Positions 45,196 to 55,620 of a stretch of 64,000 nucleotides of DNA are shown in pieces (position 1 is the first letter of the stretch; each line of letters starts with the position of its first letter). The stretch covers positions 12,903,501 to 12,967,500 of the forward strand of contig CP053159.1 in the NCBI GenBank assembly GCA_014607495.2, in the 5' to 3' direction. The notes beneath the pieces were generated by a model. That model was not told where the DNA came from, searched no databases, and saw only the letters and a list, made by a program, of their open reading frames with translations. Position numbers and translations under genes: made by a program. The DNA is from Carposina sasakii. Lineage: Eukaryota > Arthropoda > Insecta > Lepidoptera > Carposinidae.

Positions 45196-48100
45196 AAATA
45201 TTATATTTGTAGATTATTAGTATTTGCCAGATATTTACTTACATAAGATTCTGTAACTTGATTTTTGAACCATCTTTTAATTTAATACATAAGACATTTA
45301 CCTGTAACAAAAAATATTTACATTAGTATGCAGTAAATCTATTTGTATACATAAAACAACCACAGTTAAAATCAGCTAAATATAGGTTGCAATCAAAATA
45401 GTTAACTTCCTTTTAATTATTGCGAAAGGGCATTACACCCATGCGAAGCCGCAGCGGGTCCCTAGATATACATACATATATATACCTTCCTCTTGAATCA
45501 CCTAAGATTAAAAAAAAAACACATCTAAGCATACACAGGGACAGATTGTTTTATAATATGTAGTAATTACGGATATCGACGACGTTAAATATGCCAGAAC
45601 TACTGCGAATAAAGGAGAATACTGTCTCCTTCATGATCAAGATTGCATAACGAACTTATCAAAAGTCAACAAGATAGAAAAATGTCGAAGTAAACCTCAC
45701 ACATTATTAGGTATATTCTATGAGCGAGAACCAAAACGTAATTTTATACGTGACTCCCTCCAGCGATCTCATCCAACTTGCTGAGGCACTCATAACCTGA
45801 GCATGCTCCCCTTAAATCCATACTTTATAACATTCGTGAAAACAGCACCTTAAGGCTTCCCATCTTATTATGGGACATGGTACCTTTGCTATCTTATTTC
45901 AATTTCTACGCTCCATTGATTGCAGATGCCGAGAGCTATCTTTGCAGTTCGCGTACGAACGGGGCAGATATACCACCCACCTCAAGTTAGACAGTGACGG
46001 CACACAATTTTCTTGAGAGACGAAAATATCGAAAAAAGTTATCGCATCAAAGTCTCAGGGTTCGCAAAGGTCTCATTAAAAGTGCTTTGTGAAGGAATTC
46101 GGCCCAATTTATAAAGCACCCGATGTTAGATTGGAAGGAAAGTAAATAATGACGTAGCCATTGTTTAAAACGAGCTTAGTTACGTAGGGAGACTTAGTTA
46201 TCAATTCCATGGAATCCTTTTTGCTTATTTTTCGTCAAATCTGCTCGAATTTTGAGAGGTTCGCTTCGTTATTATGTCAGCATGTTAGGTATGTACGCAT
46301 TTACATACATATTTCTCATTAGCTTTTATGTTTCTGTAGTTACATTATATGTAACCAAGTAGGTATATGCATGCAGGTTATTAGATATATCGCAATAAAT
46401 TAATAAAATATGTCAAAAGTCAAAAATGGCATCAAACTCAAAAATAAATATTGTATCCTGTTAAATAAACCATATTCCAATGTGAATATACGTAAATGTA
46501 GTACAATTAGGTGATTGCGTCTTACTAACACAGTTAAAGATTTCACAGTCAAATGAACATAAATATAAAAAGAATATCAGAAAAACATTGTATTTCAGCA
46601 ACATTTTTTATTTACAATATCTGCAGTCCATCACAACCTTTCCCATAAAATTTTGACAGAGATTTCCTTCCATTAGTTTCATGTCGCTTTTACGAACTGC
46701 CACATAATATTCGGGAGGAACAATCCACCTTCGTCTGTCGAAGGTTTTCAGAATTTACTTTTAAAACACATCATTATATTTTTTATTACGGCGTGTGAGC
46801 AAAAATGTACTTATTTCGCGCTCCGTTGGAGTGAAAATGTGACATCAACGGATGTGAAGACGCGTGCCTCGCGATGTACAGCGAGTGTGTCGGTCTGTCT
46901 ATCCATCTGCCACTTTGATAAATCTCTTTGGGGCCCTTAAAATTAACTGCGTCTGGAATTCGCTGTGCAAATGTTAGGAGGTCGCCTAGAGATACGTTTC
47001 GGAGGTACGTATTCTATTAGTCTGTAAGTTTTCTGTTTTTCGGCTTTAGAATCGCACGATTTTGCGTTTGGTACTTAGTCAATGTACTCGTAATGCGACT
47101 GAATCAAGTATTGGTCAAAAGTTTGACGGTCCTACTTATAAACTGTGTGTAAAGCTATTCACAAGATATTTATGTACATTCGTCTTTTCTGTCTAATTTA
47201 ACATTGATTACCTTCTGATTAGATTAATCTTTTAAGCCATTTAACTAGTTAAAAAAGGGAGCTAACAAAGAGATAAAAGCAATTTTTGCATGTCTCTGTT
47301 TAATTTTTTTGATTTAGATAAAGTAACTTTAGTAATCTACGAGTATATAGAAAATAGCAAAAATCTAAAGCAAAGTGTGTGAGCGGATCACTAGCATCGA
47401 CACGTATAATTGGGCGACGGATATTTGCACCCACTGCCGACCGTACACTCGCTGTACCGAAATTTACGAGGTGATCTGCACTCAATATCTCGGCCTCTTC
47501 ACTTTACGGTCACTGATTTTTATTCGCTCGACGTGGAATAAAACAACGGTTTTGACAACACACCGAACTATCCCTGCCACAGAGCAGTGGCCAAACAGTG
47601 CCACCGCCCGTATCCACTCAATCACTTTTAAAATAAACACGGCGAAGCGTGGGAAAACAACAAACGCCTAAATTAAAATTTGTGTTGATATTGGCGCGGA
47701 TCCGTATCGTAAAATCGCAGTGTTTCCCCGGCTTTATGAGTGGGTTTTTCGAGTCGTTTATTACTTCGTGTTAATTGGGCAGTACAAAGTTAGAAAAATC
47801 CTTTCTTTCATAATACAACATATTATGTTACTATTAAAAGCTATATTAATTTCTACTATAAGTACCTATGCTGTTTTCTGTTTATTTTCAATATACAATC
47901 TCACCTTTCGAACCTACCTATAGATACAGCTTTGATATTTCAAAAATACCGTACACCATTGTGTATTAGAATAGAATAGAATAGAATAGATTTTTATTTA
48001 AAAATTACACATATACGGACAGAAGTAACATAGAAAAGGACAATGGAAATAGGGTAGAAATACAGATCAAAAGAATTAGTAGACAGGTAGAAGCAACATG

Positions 48101-48710
48101 AAACGATTACTTATGATTAGCAAAATGATTACTTAGAAATATTGATGATTTTATATCTAAAAAGTACTAAAAACATTGTAGGTGCGTATTGTTTGTTATA
48201 TTTATCTATCAACAAGTGAATACGACAAAATAGAGTACCTTGCCCTAATTATGTTAAAAAAGGTATCCATAAATAAACTAAAACTGTCAAATAAAACAGC
48301 AGTAAACTACACATGCACTATACTCTGTGGCCGCCAAATCAGCTTTTGCGCGTCCTAGTCGGGAGAACGTTGCGTGCGATAGCAAATCGTTGGAATTCAT
48401 TGCACGGTGCGCGGGATAGGCACCTAAACGGTTTACAGCCAAGCGGCAGTCGATCAAATTGTAATGAATAATCTATGACGCCGGCGACACGATACAGGGC
48501 AGAGACTACAGAATTGAGATAATTGGAAAAACGTTTCGTATGTGAATAGACTAGTGGAGGCTCGCGATTTTATCTGCAAGAACTACATAGTAGTTTGTAC
48601 GATAATCCGATGTTTAAACTACATAACTGTCGGTTTTCATCAAAGTCAGTTAACTTAGTTTTTTAAATGAAATTGTATTAGGCGTTACAATTCGGAAGTT
48701 CAAACATTCA
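45196..48710. other. long unique stretch with GC-richer patches
   Basis: No exon was assigned. Patches at 45900-46010, 46800-47000, 47380-47720 and 48310-48500 are CpG-richer. 47380-47720 is the most notable: plus (47375-47671) and minus (47300-47485) frames overlap without domain signatures. It could be a promoter or first exon of a host gene, but no evidence selects between these. Confidence 0.35.
47968..47990 (+). repeat. AGAAT microsatellite
   Basis: About four and a half uninterrupted units of AGAAT. Confidence 0.9.
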
Positions 48711-49097
48711 CTATGGGTGCGCCCACCACCGGGCCCTACACCCTCCACTGACCCTCGGATCTGATAACTCATAATTGCGACAACAGGCACTTGCACTAAC
48801 TACAATCGCCATGAGAAGTAATGTGTTGGGTTTTAGAGATTCATAGTAATTAGTGGTTTACTAATTTACTAATTTCTATAATCCTGAGGATGCCACGGTT
48901 GTTGGCGAAACATATGTAGATTGTTTATCTAGTTTTTGATTTCGGAATGGTGCAATGTATCGTCTTGCATGCTAGGTGCTCGGGTCTGGTTTCTCATGGC
49001 GATTGTAGTTAGTGCAAGTGCCTGTTGTCGCAATTATGAGTTATCAGATCCGAGGGTCAGTGGAGGGTGTAGGGCCCGGTGGTGGGCGCACCCATAG
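48711..49097. mobile_element. TIR element with perfect 107-bp arms
   Basis: The arms 48711-48817 and 48991-49097 are exact inverses over 107 bases by my reading, from CTATGGGTGCGCCCACCACC to CGCCATGAGAA. The centre holds GTGCAATGTATCGTCTTGCA and AACATATGTAGATTG. It is non-coding. Related copies at 29375 and 62485 retain one arm only, and older copies lie at 4691 and 30412. No unambiguous target duplication was found. Confidence 0.85.
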
Positions 49098-49137
49098 TAA
49101 ATACTTAGTTTTTGCATGAACGTGTAATAAACCTCTA

Positions 49138-49270
49138 TCTAAAATTCGTCATCCGAGTTAATTGACCCGATAGCTCAGTTGGTTAGAGCGAAAGCACGGT
49201 TTGCGAGAGGTCGTGAGTTCAAATCTCACTCGGGTGAAAATAAATCATTTCTTTATTAATAATTTTTATA
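49138..49270 (+). mobile_element. SINE with tRNA-like module
   Basis: TTGACCCGATAGCTCAGTTG, then a D-arm-like GCTCAGTTGGTTAGAGC and the T arm GTGAGTTCAAATCTCAC. ACCCGA at the start can pair with TCGGGT at the end, like an acceptor stem. The anticodon arm does not fold. A TTTCTTTATTAATAA-type tail follows. Confidence 0.75.
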
Positions 49271-49519
49271 AACATCTATTCTCATAAACCTTCATATTTA
49301 TATTTTAAAGTTATCGGAGGACTATGTTCAGTATTTCTGTCTGAAATAATCAGGAAACTCAGGAAGGTAGGAAAGATAATAGGTATAAATGGAAAATCTG
49401 CTGTAAAAGGATATCTCAATCCCGTTGTTAACGAGTAACCTCAGAACAAATGAAAAGTCCCGTACATGTACCTTTCCCTAATTGTAATTTGGTCCCTCCT
49501 CGTGTATCAAAGGTATAAT

Positions 49520-49636
49520 CACCTGGGGGACAATTCCGCAAAAATTTAACCGAACCGCAACCAGTCACGAACCGTTAAAGAAACGCGGTACGATACTGCT
49601 TGAATTTAATAAGGTATATTTTAGCACGCATATACA
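49520..49636 (+). repeat. left half of the repeat that hosts the LTR element
   Basis: It resembles 11582-11690 (GAAACGCGGTACGA, TTTTAGCACGCAT) and stops at the LTR. The continuation is found beyond the other LTR at 53970. Confidence 0.65.
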
Positions 49637-50072
49637 TGACGTAGATGGGTCGAGTGGCGTGCCGTTAGGTGTGTCCGACATCTTCCAAAATCCGGAATAA
49701 ATTATGCGGCGTGTAGTAAACAAGCTTAATTAGGAATCACAAACACTTTCACTGTATCTACGCACAAGATTACTAGGATTCTAGCGGATAACGTAGAAAC
49801 GTGGTAAGTACAAGACAGAGGCTGATTAGCACCCGTGCTTCGCTCGACAGACGCAACAAAAAGCACCGAATACCCTCCGGCTCAATTCAAACGACCCGGT
49901 GGTCGTTGTAAATCTACAGTGGCGCCCTCTCAGTACTCTGTCTTGTCTTTACCCAAGTGACAGCTGTCCTCAAGTCAGTGATAGCTGTCGACTTGACGTT
50001 TCTAACTTCAACGATTGAAAATAGATGGCGTTGGAGATCCGACTGTAGGATATGACATCTTGATCTCCGACA
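49637..50072 (-). repeat. 3' LTR (436 bp)
   Basis: On the minus strand it begins TGTCGGAGATCAAGATGTCA and ends CATCTACGTCA, giving canonical TG...CA ends. It differs from the 5' LTR at four positions by eye. TACA precedes it at 49633-49636 and follows the other LTR at 53966-53969. Confidence 0.9.
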
Positions 50073-50380
50073 CGGCCATTTTGACAACTCACGCGTCCTC
50101 GCGTGGGGTTTCTGGAAAGAAAGAGGATTTTGCAAAGTAACATGTATCACGCTCGATCTTTCTGACCATTGGGACAGTAAAAACTTCATTTAAACGTTAC
50201 TAAACCTTTATTTCAAACGAACCAATATCATCATAATCAAAATTGAAAATCATTTTACTATACCAAATTGTTACAAATTTATTTGCATACTATTAAACAA
50301 AGAAATCGACTATAATCGTCACACACAAGGTAAATAATTCCAAAACAAGGCTACAGTATACACAATCCATATAGAGTAAC

Positions 50381-50565
50381 GTCAGTCAAGTAAGTCTAGT
50401 TGCCTCAATCTAGCAACTCTTGGAAACTTCCATCCAGCTTCCGTAAACCAGTCTAGTCACTTCCATCCAGTGACTCTTGGAAACTTCCATCCAGCTTCCG
50501 TATACCAGTCTAGTCACTTCCATCCAGTGACTCTTGAATACCTCTATCCGGTATCCGTAAACCAC
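50381..50565 (-). repeat. 57-bp tandem repeat between the open frame and 3' LTR
   Basis: About three units share CTTCCGTAAACCAGTCTAGT and CTTGGAAACTTCCATCCAG. Starts at 50439 and 50496 are 57 bases apart, with diverged outer units. It is non-coding. Confidence 0.8.
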
Positions 50566-50586
50566 TCTCAATCAGTCAACTCAACA

Positions 50587-53574
50587 TTAATTAGAACATG
50601 ACGGTCTATCCCCGTCAAGTTCGCACAGATTATCATCACGGTCACATGTCAGCGTGTCATTGGTAATGTCATTCGCAGGCATTCGCCTAAGTCTGTCATG
50701 TGCGTACTTATAGGTTCTATTGGAATTAAGGGCTTTAAGAACATAACGATTACCTTCAAGTACCTCCGATACCCTAAAAGGACCTCTATACTTCGGATCA
50801 ATTAATCGAATTTCGAGTTCACCTGTAGTTACACGAGTTTTTGGCAAACCTGTTGTAAAATAACTGGAATATTCACCTAAAATAGTTAAAAGATCTGACT
50901 TTTTACAAGAGGGTATATCTGTGTCAACATTACTAAAGTCGTTACTGATACTAGAATCGGTTAAAACGTCACAATTTAAAACTGTCAAATTATTTTGTTT
51001 TGAAATGCTAAAATTATTTGTTGACAAGTTAATAACGAAGCCTTGACTCAATATTTCACGACCTAGCATAATATAACTACGCATATACACATCGGGTAAA
51101 ACATGTAATAAAAGTTCTAAACAATAATCATTAATTTCAACATTACACAGTATTTGCTGGGTGCTGAATACACTGGTTTGACCAATTCCCGTTAGAGAGA
51201 CAGTTTTAGCAATTCTTTTACCATTGAAACTTGATGCAACGCTTTCTTTTATTAGTGAACACTCAGCACCCGAATCAAAATGAAAATCATAAAATCTACC
51301 TTGATTATTAAGAGCGCCGGTCGGTGGTAAAGCGGTAAGTGCAACTATCTTTCGTGGATTCAGACGAATTTGACCTCGGCGCACCTCGAAGCCTAGGTAC
51401 TCTACTTTTTCTTTCAGGAATGAGCACTTTTTAGGATTTAACGAAAATCCCTTCCCAGAAAGAACTTCTAATACTACCTTTAGTCTATCGAAAGCTTCGT
51501 CGATGTTACTGGCCACAACTAGCACGTCATCCATGTACACAACAACGTACTTGTTCACGAGATCGCCTAGAGCATGTATGAGAGCACGTTGAAACACTGC
51601 AGGAGCATTTTTCAAACCGAAGGGCATAGTAAGGTACTCATACTGACCTTCAGTTGTCATGAATGCTGTGCGCTCTATGGACTCCGACTCGATAGGGATC
51701 TGGTGAAATCCCGATGCTAAATCTAAAATTGTAAAAAAATGTCCTCCATGCAACCTAGCAATCTGTTCAGATATGAGTGGTAAAGGAAAACGGTCAGCAA
51801 CGGTGTTATCGTTCAACTCCCTATAATCGACACACATTCTATCTGAACCGTCTTTTTTTTTTACCAAAAGTATCGGGCTTGCGAACGGTGAAGAACTAGG
51901 TCTAATTACCTTAGCATTAAGCAGCTCGTTGATCTTGCCCCTCACAATCTGACGTTCATCTGGGGTCAGCCTGTATGGGCGACGATTTACCGTCTTGTGC
52001 GGGTCTACGAGCCGTATCTGCATAGGTTCAGTGTCAGCAGGAGAAGTAGGTGTACCGGTAATGAAACTAAGCTTGAACCGTTCTAAAATCTCAATCAACC
52101 TAGGTCTGTATTCATTACTAACGTCAGTATCCACCAAGTAAAGGTCTATACCATTATTTGCAACTACATCACATGATTCGACTATGTTAATTTTCTCGAA
52201 ACGTACTTTATCTACCGACATATGTACAGTCAAACCGATAACTAGAATTTCACGTCCGATCATAATGTTGTATCGCAAACAATGGTCAGGTAAAACATGA
52301 AGGAGTATCTCAAAGTTAATATTGTCAATGTCAATTGTCGTTAAAATTTGCATGGTCGAGGCTATAGAAGTTTGTCCTATACCAGTCATAGAAACATTGT
52401 CATAAATTCGCTTACCACTAAATTTCAAAGCAATCGATTCTTTAACTAAGGAACACTCTGAACCTGAGTCGTAAGTAAATGGGAATGACTCACCAGAGTG
52501 ACGCAGAGAACCCGAAGGCGCATTCACAATGCACACGTCTACTCGCTTTTCCTTAGCTGGACCAGTTCCAGTGCCGCCGCCGGTACCGTTGTTCCCCACC
52601 TTGATTTTCCTCTTCGGGCAGTCGGATGCATAGTGGCCTTGTTCCCGGCAGTTGAAGCAGGTGATGCGATCGGTTCTCCCTGTAGGTTGGTTGGTCGAGT
52701 TATGGTCCCCGTGAAAGGACCTGTGTTTGGACCGGTCATCTTGCTTCTTCGAATTGGCTTTGTTGCGACATTGAAGAGATTTGTGGCCTAGTTGTCCACA
52801 ATTAAAGCACTTGATGGTCACAGCAGATCCATTAGGTCGGTTTCTTTTTAGGTCGGGTCCATCACGATAAATACTTGATGAATAACTTCTCTTCAGGAAC
52901 GAGACAGCCTTCAGTTCCTTTTGTAAATGGTTACGCATCTTGATGTCAGTCGTTATAGCAATCCTCTGAACACGTGGCTCTTGTTTTGAAATATGAGCTA
53001 AGACAGTGGCTATTGCTATCTGTTCTGTAGTCAGTCCATTCCACCTTGCCATTAAGGATGTTATGAGGGTAGCGGCGTATGAGGCCAGGCACTCGTTATC
53101 TCTCGGTTTCTTGTCGTGCATACTGATGAGAAAGGAAGCAGCAGTTTCAGGACAGTCATACCTTGCTACGAAAAGCTCCTTAAAATCGGCCCACGTCATA
53201 TTAGGAAACGATATTGAAGACAGCCAAGATGATGCTTCGCCCTTGAGTGCGTGGCTTAACGCGATCATCAGAGAAGATCCATGGCGATGTCGATCTGTGA
53301 TACACATGTCCGCGGTCGTTATCCAAGCTCGGGCGTCGATGTCTCTTTTCTCTGGGTCGAAATCAGGAAGGCGAATAGAGTCCGAAGATGCAGGTAGTTT
53401 TATTGCTTGCACCAACGCCAGAAAATTTTGATTTTGTTGCTCGAAGAGAAGACGCCATTTTTCTTCGCTCGAGTCACTATTTGAAGCACGTGTTTCATGT
53501 GGGTGATCCGGGTTGCATCCCACTTCTGATGACGTAGATGGGTCGAGTGGCGTGCCGTTAGGTGTGTCCGACAT
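50587..53574 (-). CDS. chimeric Gag-protease-RT-protease-integrase tail polyprotein
   Basis: The frame runs 995 codons from ATG at 53572-53574 to a stop at 50587 without interruption. Residues 1-255 are Gag. CCHC zinc knuckles follow at 256-269 (CFNCGQLGHKSLQC) and 306-319 (CFNCREQGHYASDC). A retropepsin has DSG at 369-371. Reverse transcriptase motifs follow: FTILDLASGF near 618 and VVYMDDVLV with YMDD at 680-683. Near residue 754 (about 51315) the RT stops before its RNase H domain and a second retropepsin begins (FHFDSGAECS, DSG 767-769), clearly related to but different from the first. Near residue 928 (about 50793) this joins YRGPFRVSEV and HDRLRRM, the C-terminal end of an integrase. 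The second segment is probably from a related element joined by template switching. The first 15 codons lie inside the 5' LTR. It could still make Gag and protease. Confidence 0.85.
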   Translation of the reverse strand: MSDTPNGTPLDPSTSSEVGCNPDHPHETRASNSDSSEEKWRLLFEQQNQNFLALVQAIKLPASSDSIRLPDFDPEKRDIDARAWITTADMCITDRHRHGSSLMIALSHALKGEASSWLSSISFPNMTWADFKELFVARYDCPETAASFLISMHDKKPRDNECLASYAATLITSLMARWNGLTTEQIAIATVLAHISKQEPRVQRIAITTDIKMRNHLQKELKAVSFLKRSYSSSIYRDGPDLKRNRPNGSAVTIKCFNCGQLGHKSLQCRNKANSKKQDDRSKHRSFHGDHNSTNQPTGRTDRITCFNCREQGHYASDCPKRKIKVGNNGTGGGTGTGPAKEKRVDVCIVNAPSGSLRHSGESFPFTYDSGSECSLVKESIALKFSGKRIYDNVSMTGIGQTSIASTMQILTTIDIDNINFEILLHVLPDHCLRYNIMIGREILVIGLTVHMSVDKVRFEKINIVESCDVVANNGIDLYLVDTDVSNEYRPRLIEILERFKLSFITGTPTSPADTEPMQIRLVDPHKTVNRRPYRLTPDERQIVRGKINELLNAKVIRPSSSPFASPILLVKKKDGSDRMCVDYRELNDNTVADRFPLPLISEQIARLHGGHFFTILDLASGFHQIPIESESIERTAFMTTEGQYEYLTMPFGLKNAPAVFQRALIHALGDLVNKYVVVYMDDVLVVASNIDEAFDRLKVVLEVLSGKGFSLNPKKCSFLKEKVEYLGFEVRRGQIRLNPRKIVALTALPPTGALNNQGRFYDFHFDSGAECSLIKESVASSFNGKRIAKTVSLTGIGQTSVFSTQQILCNVEINDYCLELLLHVLPDVYMRSYIMLGREILSQGFVINLSTNNFSISKQNNLTVLNCDVLTDSSISNDFSNVDTDIPSCKKSDLLTILGEYSSYFTTGLPKTRVTTGELEIRLIDPKYRGPFRVSEVLEGNRYVLKALNSNRTYKYAHDRLRRMPANDITNDTLTCDRDDNLCELDGDRPSCSN

Positions 53575-53965
53575 CTTCCAAAATCCGAAATAAAGAATGC
53601 GGCGTGTAGTAAACAAGCTTAATTAGGAATCACAAACACTTTCACTGTATCTACGCACAAGATTACTAGGATTCTAGCGGATAACGTAGAAACGTGGTAA
53701 GTACAAGACAGAGGCTGATTAGCACCCGTGCTTCGCTCGACAGACGCAACAAAAAGCACCGAATACCCTCCGGCTCAATTCAAACGACCCGGTGGTCGTT
53801 GTAAATCTACAGTGGCGCCCTCTCAGTACTCTGTCTTGTCTTTACCCAAGTGACAGCTGTCCTCAAGTCAGTGATAGCTGTCGACTTGACGTTTCTAACT
53901 CCAACGATTGAAAATAGATGGCGTTGGAGATCCGACTGTAGGATATGACATCTTGATCTCCGACA
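53530..53965 (-). repeat. 5' LTR (436 bp), containing the Gag start
   Basis: It has the same length and TG...CA ends as the 3' LTR. The Gag ATG is at 53572-53574, so the last 45 bases of the LTR are exactly the first 15 Gag codons (MSDTPNGTPLDPSTS). Confidence 0.9.
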
Positions 53966-54060
53966 TACATATCTCTTATATCTTGCTGAAATGTGTCTTA
54001 TTACGTTATTGCTTCGTATTGAGCTTTTACAACGGCCCCGTTTCGGCTTAGATCCGGCCC
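53966..54060 (+). repeat. right half of the repeat that hosts the LTR element
   Basis: After the TACA duplication, GCTGAAATGTGTCTTATTAC and CCCCGTTTCGGCTTAG resemble 11740-11815. Joined to 49520-49636 it restores a repeat like the intact copy. Confidence 0.65.
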
Positions 54061-54074
54061 CAAATTTCAGTGGA

Positions 54075-54150
54075 ATCGCCCCCTGATGTCGCCCAGCGTT
54101 GACCGACGTCGCCCGACATTGTCCGACATCAATTGATGTTGCCCGATAGC
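54075..54150 (+). repeat. degenerate GAYGTYGCCC repeats
   Basis: GATGTCGCCC, GACGTCGCCC, GTCCGACATC and GATGTTGCCC follow each other within about 70 bases, with some inverted. It is too irregular for a clean tandem call. Confidence 0.5.
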
Positions 54151-54329
54151 TGTAACTCGAGAACTTTGTCACAATACTGCGTCATAATTATTACCTGTTG
54201 TTAATTAATGATGTGTTGTGGGCGATATTGTTTATATATTACATCTTGTTAAGGATTGATTTCCTTTGATAGAATGAGCTGTAAGTTTTTTCATATTAAT
54301 TAAAAACAAATATTGTAATTTAATATAAA

Positions 54330-54497
54330 ATTCTCGCATCGTGGTGTTTGTAACCAAACTTCTCCGAAACGGCTTGACCGATTTTCATCAAATTTTATGT
54401 TATTCGGTAGGTCAGAGAATAGGTCGTAAACTATATTATACCTTTTTCATGCAATAAGCGACCTTAACGCGAGCGAAGTCACGGGCAACAGCTAGTA
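54330..54497 (-). mobile_element. Helitron-like copy, inverted and diverged
   Basis: It ends GCGAGCGAAGTCACGGGCAA CAGCTAGTA, the inverse of the CTAGCTGTTGCCCGCG start at 5698. CCGATTTTCATCAAATTTTA resembles the central GGCTGAACCGATTT region of other copies. Confidence 0.55.
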
Positions 54498-55454
54498 AAA
54501 TAGAAATCTATTTGGCGGTTATATTTTCCAGAAAAGATTAAGATACATAAATTACTCTCAGGTAGGTTTTTACCAAAAAAATTAACCGCAATTTATTTGA
54601 TGAGAGAGTGTTGTAAATGGCCATTATTTTATATTTAAGTTTAAAGTTTATATTATTATATGTGAATGAGTTTTCATTAAATTTAACCAAATGCGACTAC
54701 TGTTTATTGTACCAATTATACGTTTTTTTTATATGTATTTTTCTCCACAGCGGTATATAGGTATATGGAGTATATTCTGTTTGTCCCAAGCAGAAGAATA
54801 TAAATAAGTTATTTCGTGACATACATAGTTTACGTGCCAAGTCAGCATAGGTCAAGCTCTCTCCGGTCTGTTGGTTGCTTACAAGGAGGTTAAACCAACT
54901 TATCTAACCCGGAGGCTCAAATCGGAACTAAGCCGTATTATTCTGCTTTATCACTAAATTTGAGAGCAGTGTCGCCATCCGGGTCAGAAGGGAAGATTTG
55001 GGTGCTTTTGATAAGACATGCGCTTTCTCACCTTTCTGTGTATTGTAAAGAAAGAATATTATACAGGTGGCTAATGTTATTTAATTATTTCATAGAAAAT
55101 AGTCATGTTCAATGGAATAAGGCCATTCCATTTTGGCGTCGAAGGAAGAATACCTATGAGGTGGTTAAAGTTTTGTTATAGAAAAAAATACCTATACTCA
55201 TGTTCCTACTCTTGTTCGGCACAATATTATTTTCTCCAAACTCATGATATCAAGGACAACTCAACCAAAATAGGGTAGACAGAACTGCAGGTTCACGAAA
55301 GAGATCCTGCAGCCACGTTAACATAGCGAGGCTATATCATCAATGACAAGTTGCTAGCTCATCATCTAGCTCAAGAGAATGTACGCGAATTTCTTGGAGG
55401 ACTCCATGGAGAAGGAATAAAAGAGGAGCAGCGGCTAAGTATATTTACATACAG
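54498..55454. other. no gene seen
   Basis: Frames at 54960-55181 (plus) and others are short and unrecognised. 54860-54960 and 55270-55330 are GC-richer. Confidence 0.45.
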
Positions 55455-55620
55455 AAATAGTGTGTCGCGGAGCGAGGGTGAAGTATGGGACGAGGGAAGC
55501 ATTGAACACTGTAGCCCTGCCCATTTACTTTTATACCTTCTCCATGGTCGACTCTTATGACATGCATGGAAGGAGATGCGGCTGATGTATTATAGTGAAC
55601 CCCGAATCAGAGCAAGAATG
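55455..55620 (+). repeat. dispersed repeat pair partner of 14395 and 3478
   Basis: 55455-55545 matches 14395-14505 inverted (GAAGTATGGGACGAGG, AACACTGTAGCCCTGCCCAT). 55563-55610 matches 3478-3535 (GGAAGGAGATGCGGCTGATG). The two parts together may be one element. Confidence 0.5.

Larger units (their letters stand above)
49637..53965 (-). mobile_element. Ty3/Gypsy-type LTR retrotransposon, recombinant and non-autonomous
   Basis: The element is 4329 bp, with two 436-bp LTRs, a TACA target duplication and a single open frame on the minus strand. LTR divergence is about 0.9 percent, so insertion is recent. RNase H, the integrase zinc finger and the integrase catalytic core are missing, so it cannot transpose alone. 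No clear polypurine tract precedes the 3' LTR, and I could not match the bases after the 5' LTR to a tRNA 3' end, so the primer is unknown. It inserted into an older repeat, intact at 11582-11840. Confidence 0.85.

Noticed and set aside
49163..49240. Possible tRNA gene
   Set aside because: Same reason as for 12271: a repeated SINE without a foldable anticodon arm.
52498..53431. Plus-strand open frames inside the retrotransposon
   Set aside because: They are opposite-strand shadows of the polyprotein frame.
49637..53965. Two tandem truncated elements instead of one element with LTRs
   Set aside because: Both copies are exactly 436 bp with TG...CA ends, and the TACA duplication lies outside them, so they are LTRs, even though they contain the Gag start.
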